Positions 50,401 through 61,321 of a DNA stretch of 64,000 nucleotides are shown here, in pieces (position 1 is the stretch's first letter; the number at the start of each line of letters is the position of its first letter). The notes beneath the pieces are model-generated. The model did not search any database and had not been told where the DNA came from. It saw only the letters and a list, made by a program, of their open reading frames with translations. Both the position numbers and the translations under genes were made by a program. The stretch is from Todiramphus chloris collaris (lineage: Eukaryota > Chordata > Aves > Coraciiformes > Alcedinidae), in the NCBI GenBank assembly GCA_025345505.1, contig JANVCC010000018.1, positions 7,612,316 through 7,676,315 on the forward strand. Direction: 5' to 3'.

Positions 50401-52410
50401 GATACAGAATCAGAGAAAGATTCCTTGTTTTGAACTCCCAATATATTAATGAAAATATTTTTCATGCTACAAATTTGTAGTATATGCATAATCGATTGTG
50501 TAGCACATTAAAAGGTGACATGATTCTTTCCTGCAAACAACTGGAAAAAATTAGTCTAATTAGAAATGATCCTTTAATTATTGGTGACTATTTCCGTGTC
50601 AGCTTCCTGAAAAGCAAGATAGTGGGATCTTCGTGAACAGAAATCCTATAAAACAAAACTACTTGTGTTTTTTTAAGAGAAAATGTTGTTGTGATGTTTA
50701 GGTCTATAGATCACTGGACTTCCTGTATCTGGATATTATTTCAGCATAACCCCTAATTTCTCATGAGATTTGGTGCTTTAGAATCTTAAAGGATGTGAAG
50801 GACTTTAATGATATGTTAGCAAAAAGTGAAAAGCTTACAACTCTATTCTAAGAGTCCTTACTTTTTGCTAAAAAAACCCAACAATCTGGTCACCTTCCAG
50901 TTTAGAACAGCTGAGACCCATCAGACAACTGAAAACAATTTGTTCAGAGCTGGAGCTGTCATACTCTATTAATGTAAAAAACAAATGAAGTGCTGCTTCT
51001 GACTGCAGCTCACCACTTCATACGAGCACTCTCCCATTTCACTTGACAGTTGTGGACATTGAAATAATACAAAACATAACCCAATCAACAGACTGTGAAG
51101 AATAGGAAAGCTAAAGACAGATGTTCAAAAGCTATCATCACCTTTCAGTTTTAATTATATTGACATGGAACAAACAAGTGATAAATCAACTATTTTATAG
51201 TGCAATAAGCCTTATTCTACCTGTTAACCTAATGCCTCTTTGGGTGGTATAATCCAGGTAAGCGGAAGACCATGGACTATTTTGTATGCAAGTAGTCAGA
51301 AACTAATCTAACACTAAAACAGCGCTGAAACATTTCTGGGTTTCAATATGAATATTACATTCAAGAGGTTTTTCTTGTGGTTCTACTTGTGACTTTGACT
51401 CTCTCCTTATGTAAGTAATACTAAGTCCTACAGTAGTAGGAAAACTAAAGAAAAACAAAATCAATGAAGATATATGTATTATTTACTTTGGTTTTCAGTT
51501 TTATTGGCAATGATTGGCAGTTATCCAACATGATTAATGACATGGGTCATTAATGACCATGGGATTAATGGCTATGGGCCATCTCGTAAAGTAGAAGGAA
51601 AAACTTTATCGTAACTGCACAAAGTAGGACTTGAAAGCCAGCATTGTTGATATGAAATTTCTTGATATATCTTGAATTTATGGACCTAATTTATCTTTAA
51701 TGCTCAAAAAGACTCTTTGTTACTTTTCCAACCACATGAAATCCAGTTCCTTAATTTCATTGTGATTTATAATGGCAAAATTTTCCCATGATATCCGGTA
51801 TATAGCTGAAGAATTCACAGAAGAAATATGGAAGTCTTTATGTTTGAAAATTGCTTCTTAGCTATGTTCATACTCTGATGATCTGATTTAAAGTTCAGTG
51901 AAAAAAAAAGAGAAGGATTTCAAGGGCATTGCTAATCTCCAAGCTCCTGTAATACTAAGGACTCTGGTAAATAAAACTTGCCAGGAATCCTAGGAGGAGA
52001 GAAGCATTCTAAGTGCTGTGGAAGAAGAAGGGCTTGTTAGTGGTTCTCATTAACTCAAGGAAGGAAATTCTCTGCTGGTCCAATCTGCCATCTGGGTTAA
52101 ACTTCAGTGTGAAAAACACAAAACAGGCTCCAAAATCAAGATATCACAATGATCACTTCTAGGTACTATACTCCACTGTCTCAAGGAGTGAGGTGGTTAA
52201 TAAATAACCCTTATTTCCTCCATTCCTAAATACAAATACAGAAAAAAACATGAAAAACATGAATGATCCAAAAGTGATACAGGCTGATTGGTTGCTTTGA
52301 ATTCACAGAAATTCTATTGGAAGTCCTTGTGAGTCCATATTTTCTGCTCCCAGTATTTCATGACTCAACTAGAGAACGTGTCTGAGTGAAGGAGATAAAG
52401 GACTGTCTAG
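47411..52410. other. Unique AT-rich non-coding DNA
   Basis: No gene or transposon recognised in about 5 kb. The stretch 49705-49870 (AATTACGAGCCGCAATAAAA, then TAAT-rich sequence) is another compositional candidate for a conserved element. Short low-complexity T/G and A/C stretches occur near 48250-48295 and 48788-48810. A 15-bp triplet repeat lies at 51533-51578. Confidence 0.5.
51533..51578. repeat. Three imperfect 15-bp repeats containing a 14-bp palindrome
   Basis: The unit ATTAATGACCATGGG occurs exactly at 51549-51563, and as variants at 51533-51548 and 51564-51578. The junction of the first two makes the perfect palindrome GGTCATTAATGACC (51545-51558). Each unit has a TAAT core of the type bound by homeodomain proteins; any binding is inference. 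Confidence 0.85.
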
Positions 52411-52498
52411 TGGGAAGTCTCTCTGCCCATGGCAGGGGGATTGGAACTAGATGATCTTCAAGGTCCCTTCCAACCCAAACAATTGTATGATTCTATGA
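52411..52498 (+). mobile_element. CR1 LINE extreme 3' end, about 90 bp
   Basis: CTGCCCATGGCAGGGGGATT, then GGAACTAGATGATCTTCAAGG and CCTTCCAACCCAAACAATTG, ending in ATGATTCTATGA. This is the tail of the CR1 type with CCAACCCAAACC rather than CCAACCCCTACC. Only the 3' UTR is present. Confidence 0.9.
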
Positions 52499-53277
52499 AC
52501 ACAGTCATCCCTTCCATATTTATTCACAGTTTGCTCAAAGTCTCTGGGCAGTGCACTGTGGTCTGACAAAGACACAGCAATTTCAGAGGTTCATGTTTGC
52601 TTTATTAGCAGCTTGCAATGAAATGTAATCAATTGAAAGATGTACATAGCAGATTTACACTAACTTTTAATGTTTGTAGACTTAGATGACTTTTATGATA
52701 ATGCTGCTCTGTTTGGTTTGGGGGCTTTTGTGTACTGAATATTTAATGATATTTTAATTGTTGTTGGTTGTTCTGATTAGAGTTAATTCATGTGGCACCT
52801 ACAGTGTGCTGGCAGGGGGCGCTTTATAAGTGAAAATGGTCATTATTTCTTACTGTAAAGCACTGAATCACTTACATTTAGGGAAATGGACTGAAATTTT
52901 ACAGATGGGTGGTTTTATGAATTCAGAAAAAAAAAAAGGCAATATTGCAAAGTAACAGTCTCTTTATTCACATAACTTTTCCCCAATTGAATAGACTCCA
53001 TCTGGAAAAAATTACAACTTGTTAAGCCATGAGACAGGTGGTAGAGGCAGTATTTGCCCTCCACTGAATGAAATCAGGGGTAAATTTCTGCCATACCTTT
53101 GTAACTCCTAGGTCAATAGTGCTGTTCTTACTTTGTGAGCTTAAGTTGCTACAAAATCACTGCTACCTTTTAGAGCATCTTCATTATCTTTAAACCTGTG
53201 TACGCAATGCATGTTGTATAGATGTATCAAATCTACTGCACTATGCCCAGGACTCTGACTTTGTACATTTTTCCATT
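52499..53277. other. Unique non-coding DNA with a CTCF-like motif
   Basis: Apart from the motif at 52809-52822 and an A-run near 52928, nothing is recognised. Its last bases, CATT (53274-53277), pair with the CATT that follows the next LTR. Confidence 0.5.
52809..52822 (+). promoter_or_regulatory. CTCF-like motif
   Basis: CTGGCAGGGGGCGC matches the core of the vertebrate CTCF consensus (YAGRKGGCRS) at every position of CAGGGGGCGC. It matches two of the four preceding consensus positions (CCAS). It stands out in an AT-rich, CpG-poor setting. Occupancy cannot be judged from sequence. Confidence 0.4.
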
Positions 53278-54000
53278 TGCCACGCTCTTGGTTTGAAAGA
53301 CAGGTGTCTGCCAAGAAAGGCAGGAGCCCCCCTTGGAATGGAAAATGCAACCCCCTCCCCACCCCTCCGAATGCTTATAATTTTGAAATTAAGGGGCTTT
53401 CAGGCAAAGATAAGGAATAGGCATAACCGTTCTTTACTAAATGTATATAAAACAAGGCAAACAAACAACAATAACCATGGCAGTAACGACAAACAGAGCC
53501 AGGAGCCCGGTGCCAGCCCCTCTGTGCTGCAGGCACTCTCCCCTTGGGTGCAGTCCCGCTCACAGCCGCAGGGCCGCGGGCGGCTCCCGGGGAGCAGGGA
53601 GGGCGCCATGGTTTCCCCGCTGCTCCAGAGCCAGCTCAGTCATCACGGGGCAATGACCGACGAAAAGCCCGCTTCACAAACCCCCCTGGGCAGCCGATCC
53701 CGGTGCCCAGCAGGTTCCCCGTGAGACAGCAGGGGCAGAAGGAGAGCAGGAGATGCCGTGGGGATGAGTTCTCTGCACCACGGGGGCAGCCTCTCTCCCC
53801 TTAGAATGCAGGGAGAAAAAGAAGAGCCCTAGGGGCTCCACCCAACCCCCTTTATTCGGCTGGCTGGACCCCTCCCCCTGTGGCCAGGTCTTTTTGTCTC
53901 TCTTAAGTACAGTAATTTATCTCCTTGTCGAACAAGTATGGGAAAACTCTTTAAGAGAAGAAGGAAAACAGAAGAACTCCCCAAAACCCCAACAGCCACA
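53278..54000 (-). mobile_element. CpG-rich solo LTR, about 720 bp
   Basis: The plus strand runs from TGCCACGCTCTTGG to CCCCAACAGCCACA, so the minus strand reads TGTGGCTGTTGGGG...AGCGTGGCA with TG...CA ends. The tetramer CATT flanks both sides (53274-53277 and 54001-54004), a plausible 4-bp target duplication. The minus strand is judged sense because its end carries GCCTGAAAGCCCCTTAATTT and TTTCAAACCAAGAGCG, motifs of a known kind of avian LTR. Positions 53510-53770 are GC- and CpG-rich, unlike everything else in the window. Frames of 143 and 86 codons inside are compositional artefacts of that GC-rich core, not genes. Confidence 0.85.
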
Positions 54001-54296
54001 CATTAGAGCAGATTTTCAATTGTTTTGTTTTATAAAGATTGACATCTTATACAGATAATTGTATTTCTGAGCGATTATATGAGAATGCACACATCCCCAT
54101 ATTTGGTTTCTTTTGTAAAATGTACATTGTGTAATAGTAATATGGCAATGTGTAATAGTAATAAGACAACTAGACCACTCAACATCTTGTCAAATGATCT
54201 TTCCCTAGCTTCTGCCAAATATTGTTGAGGTTGAGATAATACTGAATTTCTGAGCCTATGTTAAATTTCATGTTCTTAATAAGCATTTTCCTCTAC

Positions 54297-54327
54297 AAAA
54301 AAAAAAAAAAATATATATATATATACC
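54297..54327. repeat. A-tract followed by (AT)n
   Basis: About 15 A then eight AT dinucleotides. A simple repeat; an AATAAG about 20 bases upstream is too weak to call a retrocopy tail. Confidence 0.85.
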
Positions 54328-55034
54328 CTGTTGAAAACCATATTCTCAAAGTGCACTTACTCCTACTGTGAAATGCTAGACTGATAAGTTATAAATCAAC
54401 AGGCTGTCCTTATCCTCAGACCACATGTTAGAGGAATTAGTCAGCACACACTTATTTTATTTGTCCTACTCATGTGCCTTGAGACTGACCTGCAGCAAGT
54501 GTAACCTAGGAACAGCAGGTGTTCATGAATTCCCAGTGATGTGAAATACTTCTCCTCAGGAAAAATGGACTGAGAAGTCCCTACCTGGGCAATATACAGC
54601 TACATGTGAAAGAGACATATAGGTGAAATGCTCAGTGTTGAAGAGGTTGTAAATTTTTAGATTGAAAGAGATTTAGCTAAAGCTGAATATTTTTGATGTG
54701 CCTCAGCAGATGTGAGCTTCATCAAGAAGAAAGAGGAAAAATTTAGTATACTACTCGGAGGTCTCATACTTGGGTCACTTTTATGGGATGTTTAGAGTTT
54801 CATAGTGAAGTCCTTGACTCAAATGACAATGATGACGTTCTTAATACAGATAAGCATGACCTTGCAATAGATGTCTTACATTTTAGGTTAACTAATGACC
54901 TGAAAACCTCCAGCTGCAAGAAGTTATTGGCAAATTTGTGTTTTCACTGTAAAACAAAATCATGGTTTGAAATATTAAAAGGTGCTGTAAAAATGAAATT
55001 TCTCATCCACCATTTGCAAGACCAAATCCATATT

Positions 55035-55082
55035 CAGTATAAAAATCTCTCAGTATAAAAATCTCTCAGTATAAAAATCTCA
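55035..55082. repeat. Three-copy 16-bp tandem repeat
   Basis: CAGTATAAAAATCTCT occurs twice perfectly (55035-55050, 55051-55066) and once with the final T changed to A (55067-55082). Surrounding sequence is unique. Confidence 0.95.
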
Positions 55083-57593
55083 CAGTGACACTGAATTCTG
55101 CTACAGCCCAAAATGCTTGACATCATCATTTTAAAAGCCTAAAACTAATGTACAGCAACATTTCTTCTCCTACCCTCTCTTTTCCTCCTTTAACATATGT
55201 CATCACATCCATACACTTTGAGTCTGTTCTTCTGATATGTAGGAAAGCAGAGAAGATAACAGCTGCCTTTCTTCATTTGTAATCAGAAGTATATGAAACA
55301 GGCAGATCATAAAGCTGGCTTTACACTGCTGATATTATTATAATGTAATTTGCATCAATTTAAAACACTTTTTGTTTCATCACTCTCTATGGTCAAAATC
55401 AAAGTAATAATTTAGCTAGGTAGCTTTTTAGTTTGGTTTTATTTTAGAGAAAACTAAAACACATTCCCTAAGATTCTTTTAAAAGGTAGGAGTAACAAAA
55501 TAAATTTTTTAACAAATGCTATTAACTAGGTTGTAAATTTCAAAGTGATACATGAATGCAATAAGCCAACTGGAGTACTGAGGAAAATAGTAAAAACAGC
55601 ATGTTATGGTACTGAAAATGCAACAGCTGCAAAAATCAATAAAAGGAATTTAGGAACCTCTGAAATTGTAAGGTATCTGCTAAACTACAGTAAAATTTTA
55701 GAGAGGAAAGTATAGAGGCCTTACAATCATTAGGACTTGATGAAAAACAAATCTTGTTCCTCTATGAATTAATTGTTCTGTTTTTCATTGCTTTATGTAT
55801 AATCTTTAATTATTTGTGACATTTCTGTTTGTTTTAATAAGACAAAAAGCTTGAGACAGGAATTTGTGAACCTCGCCTTTATAAACTGAAGCTGTTAGTG
55901 TTTGGGTTTTGGTATTTGCTTCAGAGGAGGCATGTAAATGTAATGGTACAAAACCTTTGAAAGTAATTGAATCACATAGTAAGATTAGTTCAACCCTTAA
56001 GATAAAAGGATCAAGGCTGCTTTCATGATAAAGAAAGATCTGTGCATTTATAAAACCATAAAATCACTTAAATCATCAGTATTTATCTGATAGTAGTAGG
56101 TACTGGAATACATTTCCATGCATTCTTAGCAATTAGGACCAATCAGAATCAAGTTCTCTCAGGACTTTGCATATACAATACCTGCTCTGTTCTCAGGTTC
56201 CAGCAGCTTCAGTTTCAAAACAAAAATCCTAAAGAACTGTGAACAAAGAATAACTTACTTTTTTATGCTCCTTTATCATAATTCTTCATAAGGTTGTTGT
56301 TTCTAATATTTTTGTCAGTTAATCAGTTTATTCATGTTTCATACAAAAAGATTGAGAACTTAAATGTTCTTCAGACTAATGTTTGCGATTAATCACCATC
56401 TGATAGTTGAGGACAGTTTGGAAGAGGCATATCAAAAATACAGGTATGATTCGGATCACTCAAGGAATATTGCATTGTGATTACAGTTGCTATTAAAAAA
56501 AAAAAAAAGACTATTCATAGGACTTTGGCACTGTCAGCATGAAGCAGGACAAAGCAAGCACCTTAGAAAAAGGCAATTGTCTATAGACTTATAGAACATG
56601 TGAATAATATAATCTCATTTGCAGAGAAAGAACATCATATTAAAGCTGAATGTATATTTAGGTATAAAACAGTTGGGGTCTTTCACAGAGAGGAAAAAAA
56701 AAAGTGATTGTAAATGAACTGAGGAGAGAGAATTTGGATGTATTTCTCTTATGGCATTTATAGCAAGTTGTTACATTCAAGAGCATAGCCCATTTGCAAT
56801 CTCTAGGCAAGCTGTCATGAAAGAAGAAAGAAAAAAAAGATCTATGAAGTTCCCGTTGAAGAGAGATAGTCCAAGGCAGTGGATTAAACTCTGGTTTTAG
56901 TGTCTCTAAAATCCAGGTCCAGCAAGTCACATGCTTAGGATTGACATAGACAAAACACATGGACTTCTCCAGAACCCTTAGGCATTGAAAGGAAAAATAT
57001 AGCCTCACTCTTTACAAACTAGTCCAGTCCTCAAATGTTTCAAGGCATCAATATATAAAATAACTTTTAAGGAAGCCAAGATACTGTCTTCAAAACAGTC
57101 TATATAAAAAGTGTTATTTTCATTCTCTGTTTTCAATAGGTCTCTGCTGGACACTAAATAACTTGGAGGTCAGTATTTGTCCCACTATAAAGGTTTATCT
57201 GAAATTTGTGACACTAGTGGGGGGAACTATTAATATATTTACTTAAAATAATACTTGTTGAGTGGTAGAGAAGAACTGACTCCATCCAAAAGAAAAATAT
57301 TCCCCAGAAAAAATATAGTCTGAGTAGTACCCAATACTACAGTTAAAATAGCCTCTTTCATGCAAAGATAAAAATCCAATACTTTAAACATTTGTCAAAA
57401 AATCAACACTTAGATGTAATTCTAAATAAATATTCTTTATATTCTGTGAGACCAATAATTTGACAATTTTCCTCTTTTGTGCTTTGATAAAAATAGACAT
57501 AGTTTGATATATTTGAGCAGACATTTACTTAAGTATCATATACAGTTCAGAGACTGAGTGTTAGCAGAAATAAAAAAGGCTATAAGCTAGCAA

Positions 57594-58507
57594 TAAGGAT
57601 CAGCACTGGCTCCAGTTTCATTCAGTATCTTCATCAGCAACCTGGACGAGGGGATAGAGTGTATTGTCAGCAAATTCGCTGATGATATGAAACTGGGAGG
57701 GAGGGCTGGCACACCAGAAGGCTTTGCTGCTATCCAACATGATCTGGACAGTCTGGAGAGCTGGGCGAGCATGAACCTCATGAGGTTCAATAAAGATAAG
57801 TGTAGAGTACTGCATCTAGGGAGGAATAATACCAGGCACCAGTACAGGTTAGGGGTCACCCTGCTGGAAAGTAGCACCACGGAGAAAGACCTTGGAGTCC
57901 TAGTGGATGGTAAATCATTTGTGGGACATCAATGTGCCCTTGCCCTTGCAATGTGACCTTCTCCCCCTTCTACTCTGCCTTTGTGAGATCACACCTGGAG
58001 TACTGTGTTGACATTTGGACTCCCCAATTTAAAAGAGTCAGGGATCTACTGGAAATAGTCCAATGGAGAACTATGAGGATGATTAAGGGACTTGAGCATC
58101 TCTCCTGTGAAGAAAGACCAAGGGAACTGGGGCTGTTTAGTCTCGAGAGGAGAAGACTGAGAAGGAACCTCATTAATGTCTATAAATATCTGGAGGGTGG
58201 GCATCAAATGGAAGGGACCAATCTCTTTTCTGTAGTGCTTAGTAATAGGACAAGGAACAATGAGTATAAACTTGAGCATAGAAGGTTCCACCTCAACATA
58301 AGGAGGAACTTCTTTACTGTGAGGATGATGGAGCACTCGAACAGTCTGCCCAGAGAGGCTGTGGAGTCTCCTTTAGAGACTTTAAAAACACACCTGGATA
58401 TGTTCCTGTGTGACATGACCTAGGTCATCCTTGTTTGGCAGGGGCATTGGACTCAATGATATCTAGAGGGCCCTTCCAACCCCTAACATTCTATGATTCT
58501 ATGAATA
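57594..58507 (+). mobile_element. CR1 LINE 3' portion, about 910 bp
   Basis: This is the largest uninterrupted CR1 copy in the window. The frame starts in the reverse transcriptase palm with 'SNLDEGIECIVSKFADDMKLGG', read in pieces, so the F-A-D-D catalytic box is intact. It continues through 'RFNKDKCRVLHLGRNN' and 'EKDLGVLVDGK', then loses about 30 codons and shifts frame near 57950. It resumes as 'RSHLEYCVDIWTP' to 'PREAVESPLETLKTHL', a stop, the 3' UTR (GATATCTAGAGGGCCCTTCC) and ATTCTATGATTCTATGA. The upstream reverse transcriptase, endonuclease and ORF1 are missing. Confidence 0.93.
57597..58423 (+). pseudogene. CR1 reverse transcriptase remnant in two frames
   Basis: The first frame spans the palm to a lysine/histidine-rich stretch and ends at 57956. 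The second (57932-58423, 163 codons) is shifted by two and covers the thumb and C-terminal region to the natural stop. Between them a stretch corresponding to the CR1 'CARAQKKANCILGCIRR' region is mostly deleted. The catalytic FADD is present, but the fingers are absent and the frame is broken, so no active enzyme can be made. Confidence 0.85.
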
Positions 58508-58716
58508 TAGCAGTGTAGGATAGTGTCTGTATATGAAAGAAAAGCCCTTCAGAAGGAAGGCATTTCTAACCTATGTAGGAGCACCAGCTAGAACAGAAGC
58601 ATGAATGAATTGGTTAGGCATACAGCAAAGACTTGCAGGTATCAGAAGCTAACACCTCCTTGGGCAGTGCCCTAACCTAGATCATCTCTATTCTGGCAAG
58701 TATACTAGTTTGTATC

Positions 58717-59241
58717 ATAGAATCATAGAATCATAGAATCATTATGGTTGGAAAGGACCTCCAGACTCATCAAGTCCAACCTTTGTCCTAGCATTTCTCT
58801 AACCACTACACCATATCCTCAAGTGCCACATCTATTTGTTCTTTAAACACCTCCAGGGATGGTGACTCCACCACCTCCTTGGGCAGCCTGTTCCAGTGCC
58901 TAACCACCCTCTCAGTGAAGAATTTCCTCCTAATATCTAATCTAAACCTCCTCTGACTCAACTTGAGTCCATTTCCCTTCATCCTATCATTACTAATTTG
59001 AGAGAAGAGACCAACACCAGCTGCTCTACAACCTCCTTTTAGGTAGTTGTAGAGGGAAATAAGGTCTCCTCTCAGCCTCCTCTTCTCTAGACTAAACAAA
59101 CCCAGTTCCCTCAGATGCTCTTCATAGGGCATGCTTTCCAGCCTTTTCACCAGCTTTGTTGCCCTCCTCTGCACTTGCTCCAGCACCTCAATGTCCCTCC
59201 TGTACTGTGGTGACCAAAACTGGACACAGTACTCAAGGTGC
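58717..59241 (-). mobile_element. CR1 LINE 3' portion, about 525 bp
   Basis: The plus strand begins with three CATAGAATCA repeats and ATTATGGTTGGAAAGGACC, a complete CR1 3' end. It extends to ACTCAAGGTGC, where the CR1 homology stops. The coding part is open from this truncation point to the natural stop, so this is one of the better preserved copies. Its tail type (TTATGGTTGG) differs from that of the neighbour at 57594, which points towards it from 210 bp away. The DNA directly 5' of the element (59242-59315) is an inverted copy of sequence at 60770. Confidence 0.93.
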
Positions 59242-59309
59242 GTGAAGGAATACAGTACTTGACCTAGATATAAGGTCGGTTGTACAGATATAGATTCAAC
59301 ACTGAGCAA
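58806..59309 (-). pseudogene. CR1 C-terminal reverse transcriptase frame, 167 codons
   Basis: Residues 1 to about 23 are encoded by the non-CR1 inverted segment. From '[20 protein letters not shown]' onward the frame follows the CR1 thumb and C-terminus without a break: '[11 protein letters not shown]', '[18 protein letters not shown]', '[19 protein letters not shown]', to the stop. It lacks the catalytic palm. Translation is not implied; the intact frame mainly shows the copy's relative youth. Confidence 0.85.
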
Positions 59310-59315
59310 TGCATG
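59242..59315 (-). repeat. 74-bp inverted copy of 60770-60843 at a CR1 5' junction
   Basis: The reverse complement of 60770-60843 matches this segment at 72 of 74 positions; the mismatches are at 59250 and 59278. It begins at the base after the CR1 homology ends and stops at GCATG, next to a short repeated flank (GCATGGGACTC twice). The segment is not CR1 and is not simple sequence. Confidence 0.97.
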
Positions 59316-60769
59316 GGACTCGTTGCATGGGACTCAATGTATGGAACTCTTTGTAGCATTATTCAGATTTAATTTAGGTATCTAAGCCAGCTCACTTTTA
59401 ACTAAGTTCTGTGTATCTGTACATTTCAGTGTGATTAATTCTCAGCTTGCTTCATCCTCCCTATCTCAACAAACAGACACTGTAATAACAGAATATTTAA
59501 TATATCATAAAAGTATGCTCTAAAGTTACATAGAAGATTTTGTTTCACTATAAAATAGTAGAGTGTTAAAAAAAAAAATAAAAATCTGTAACACTTCTTT
59601 CAGCAAAGCAGGACAAGACAAGTACAATCTAGGGCAGGCATACTGTCTCCATAGAAATAAATCTTAGTAAGAACATAAAGGTGTCTATTATAGATTCATC
59701 TGCATTAGTAGTTTGGTTCATCTCAGGGTGCTTTTGAAATGACTCTCCTGATATAAACATGCATCATGCTTTGATTCATATCACAAAGTAGCTCTGGGGG
59801 CATGGTGCATTCCTTTACCTAGCTTCTCTAAGCTGAGCCAGATGTTGTCTCTTGGCAGCCCACATAAAGTAGTGAGTACTAACGCTTCCTCAGCCACAGA
59901 ATGCACTAGAGCCTGACCTCCAAATATATACAACATGGACATCAGAACTTCAGCCCAAACTGTTTCACTCTACAGATCCACTCCTATTGTACCACATGAC
60001 CTGTGATGTGGACACAGTGTAATCACATAAGTAAGGTCATAAATAAACAAAGGGCGGTAGTCTACCTTCTTCATCATATATAAAAAATGTCATATCTATG
60101 TTTTAAGTATAATTCATATATGTTTTTGGAGACAATGGAAACCTTCTTAATACAAACAGCTGAATTCTTCATTGCTATGCAAACTACATTGAAATTACGT
60201 GTCAACTAACTCTAAATTTAGATTCAAATTTAAAATGTTGTGACTGTATTTCATATGTGTTTCATTTTGGACTTACTGTCACAAAGTCAAAACAGACAAA
60301 TTTACCTATGCAAAAAACTTTTTGACTTGCGTTAAGACCAAGATTTGTCACTGAGGAAATTAAGCACACTGTTGGCAATAAAAAGGAAATATGTCATTAT
60401 TAGAAAGGAAATTAACAGAAATGTAGCAAACCTACCTTACCTCTTTGTGGTAACTGCAAAGTGTGTACTTTTCAGAGAAAATTACAAGTTCACTTCCAAA
60501 TTAAAATCAATCACCTAAAAGAGTTTGTAATCTAAAGTAATTTCATTGAAGTAGATTGAATGAATTTATCAATATCCAAATCTGTGTTGATATTTTAATC
60601 TGTACCAGGCCTTAATTCAAGAAACCATTCAAGCATAAACCTTAATCTATCATCCCTTGCAGAGAAATTTCAACATGTATCTAAATCCTACTCAGATCAG
60701 ACACAACTCTTCTTCTTCTGTTGAAGAGTACAAATCCCATTTGTTTCAACAATGTAGCTTCTGGCCTTG
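59316..60769. other. Unique DNA between the inverted repeat arms
   Basis: Opens with a short repeated unit (GCATGGGACTC, then TATGGAACTC). No other feature recognised. Confidence 0.5.
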
Positions 60770-60843
60770 CATGCATTGCTCAGTGTTGAATCTATATCTG
60801 TACAACTGACCTTATATCTAGGTCAAGTACTGTACTCCTTCAC
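60770..60843 (+). repeat. Probable source of the 74-bp inverted copy
   Basis: Unique-looking sequence from CATGCATTGCTCAG to TGTACTCCTTCAC, partner of 59242-59315. Nothing at its edges marks an insertion, so it is the likelier original, with the copy beside the CR1 as the derived one. Confidence 0.85.
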
Positions 60844-61187
60844 AGTACCTGCTGGGTTCAGACTTTAAATTTACTTTGGAATTAATGTGTGATAGTGCTT
60901 TAATTTACCATTCAATATCTCTTTACCAAAGGATGGACAAGTGTTCTCTTTGTTTCATCCAATTTGAAGGAATACATGTGGAAAAATTAACAAAACAAAT
61001 ATTTATATTCTTTATTGTCACTATTTTTAAGTTAAATGCAAATTATATATATTTTAAATTAATATTATTTCATTTTATGGTTCCACTGTAACAGCTTGTT
61101 ACCTCACTTATTTAGAATGCATTATTTATACAGCTGAACTGTCTTCAGAGTTTGAACACAAATCTTTAGTTAACTTTTACAACTGGA
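60844..61187. other. Unique AT-rich non-coding DNA
   Basis: Nothing recognised. Confidence 0.5.
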
Positions 61188-61321
61188 CCTTCCTTCCTTC
61201 CTTCCTTCCTTCCTTCCTTCCTTCCTTCCTTCCTNNNNNNNNNNCCTTCCTTCCTTCCTTCCTTCCTTCCTTCCTTCCTTCCTTCCTTCCTTCCTTCCTT
61301 CCTTCCTTCCTTCCTTCCTTC
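61188..61321. repeat. (CCTT)n microsatellite with a 10-N gap
   Basis: CCTT repeats fill both sides of ten N at 61235-61244, with hardly any interruption. A run of exactly ten N is a typical placeholder, so the true array length is unknown. A long perfect polypurine/polypyrimidine mirror repeat can adopt triplex (H-DNA) structure, which also explains why assembly failed here. Confidence 0.97.

Larger units (their letters stand above)
54001..57593. other. Unique AT-rich non-coding DNA
   Basis: No gene or transposon recognised. Simple sequence: an A-run followed by (AT)n at 54297-54327, a three-copy 16-bp repeat at 55035-55082 and A14 at about 56495-56508. The 116-codon minus frame at 56658-57008 shows no domain. 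Confidence 0.5.

Noticed and set aside
53293..53804. Open frames of 143, 86, 71, 69 and 62 codons on both strands
   Set aside because: They fall in the GC-rich core of a solo LTR, where stop codons are rare by composition.
54297..54327. Retrocopy poly(A) tail
   Set aside because: No AATAAA at the right distance and no transcript-like sequence upstream; the A-run merges into (AT)n.
55035..55082. CRISPR-like array
   Set aside because: The copies are directly adjacent without spacers, and the genome is vertebrate.
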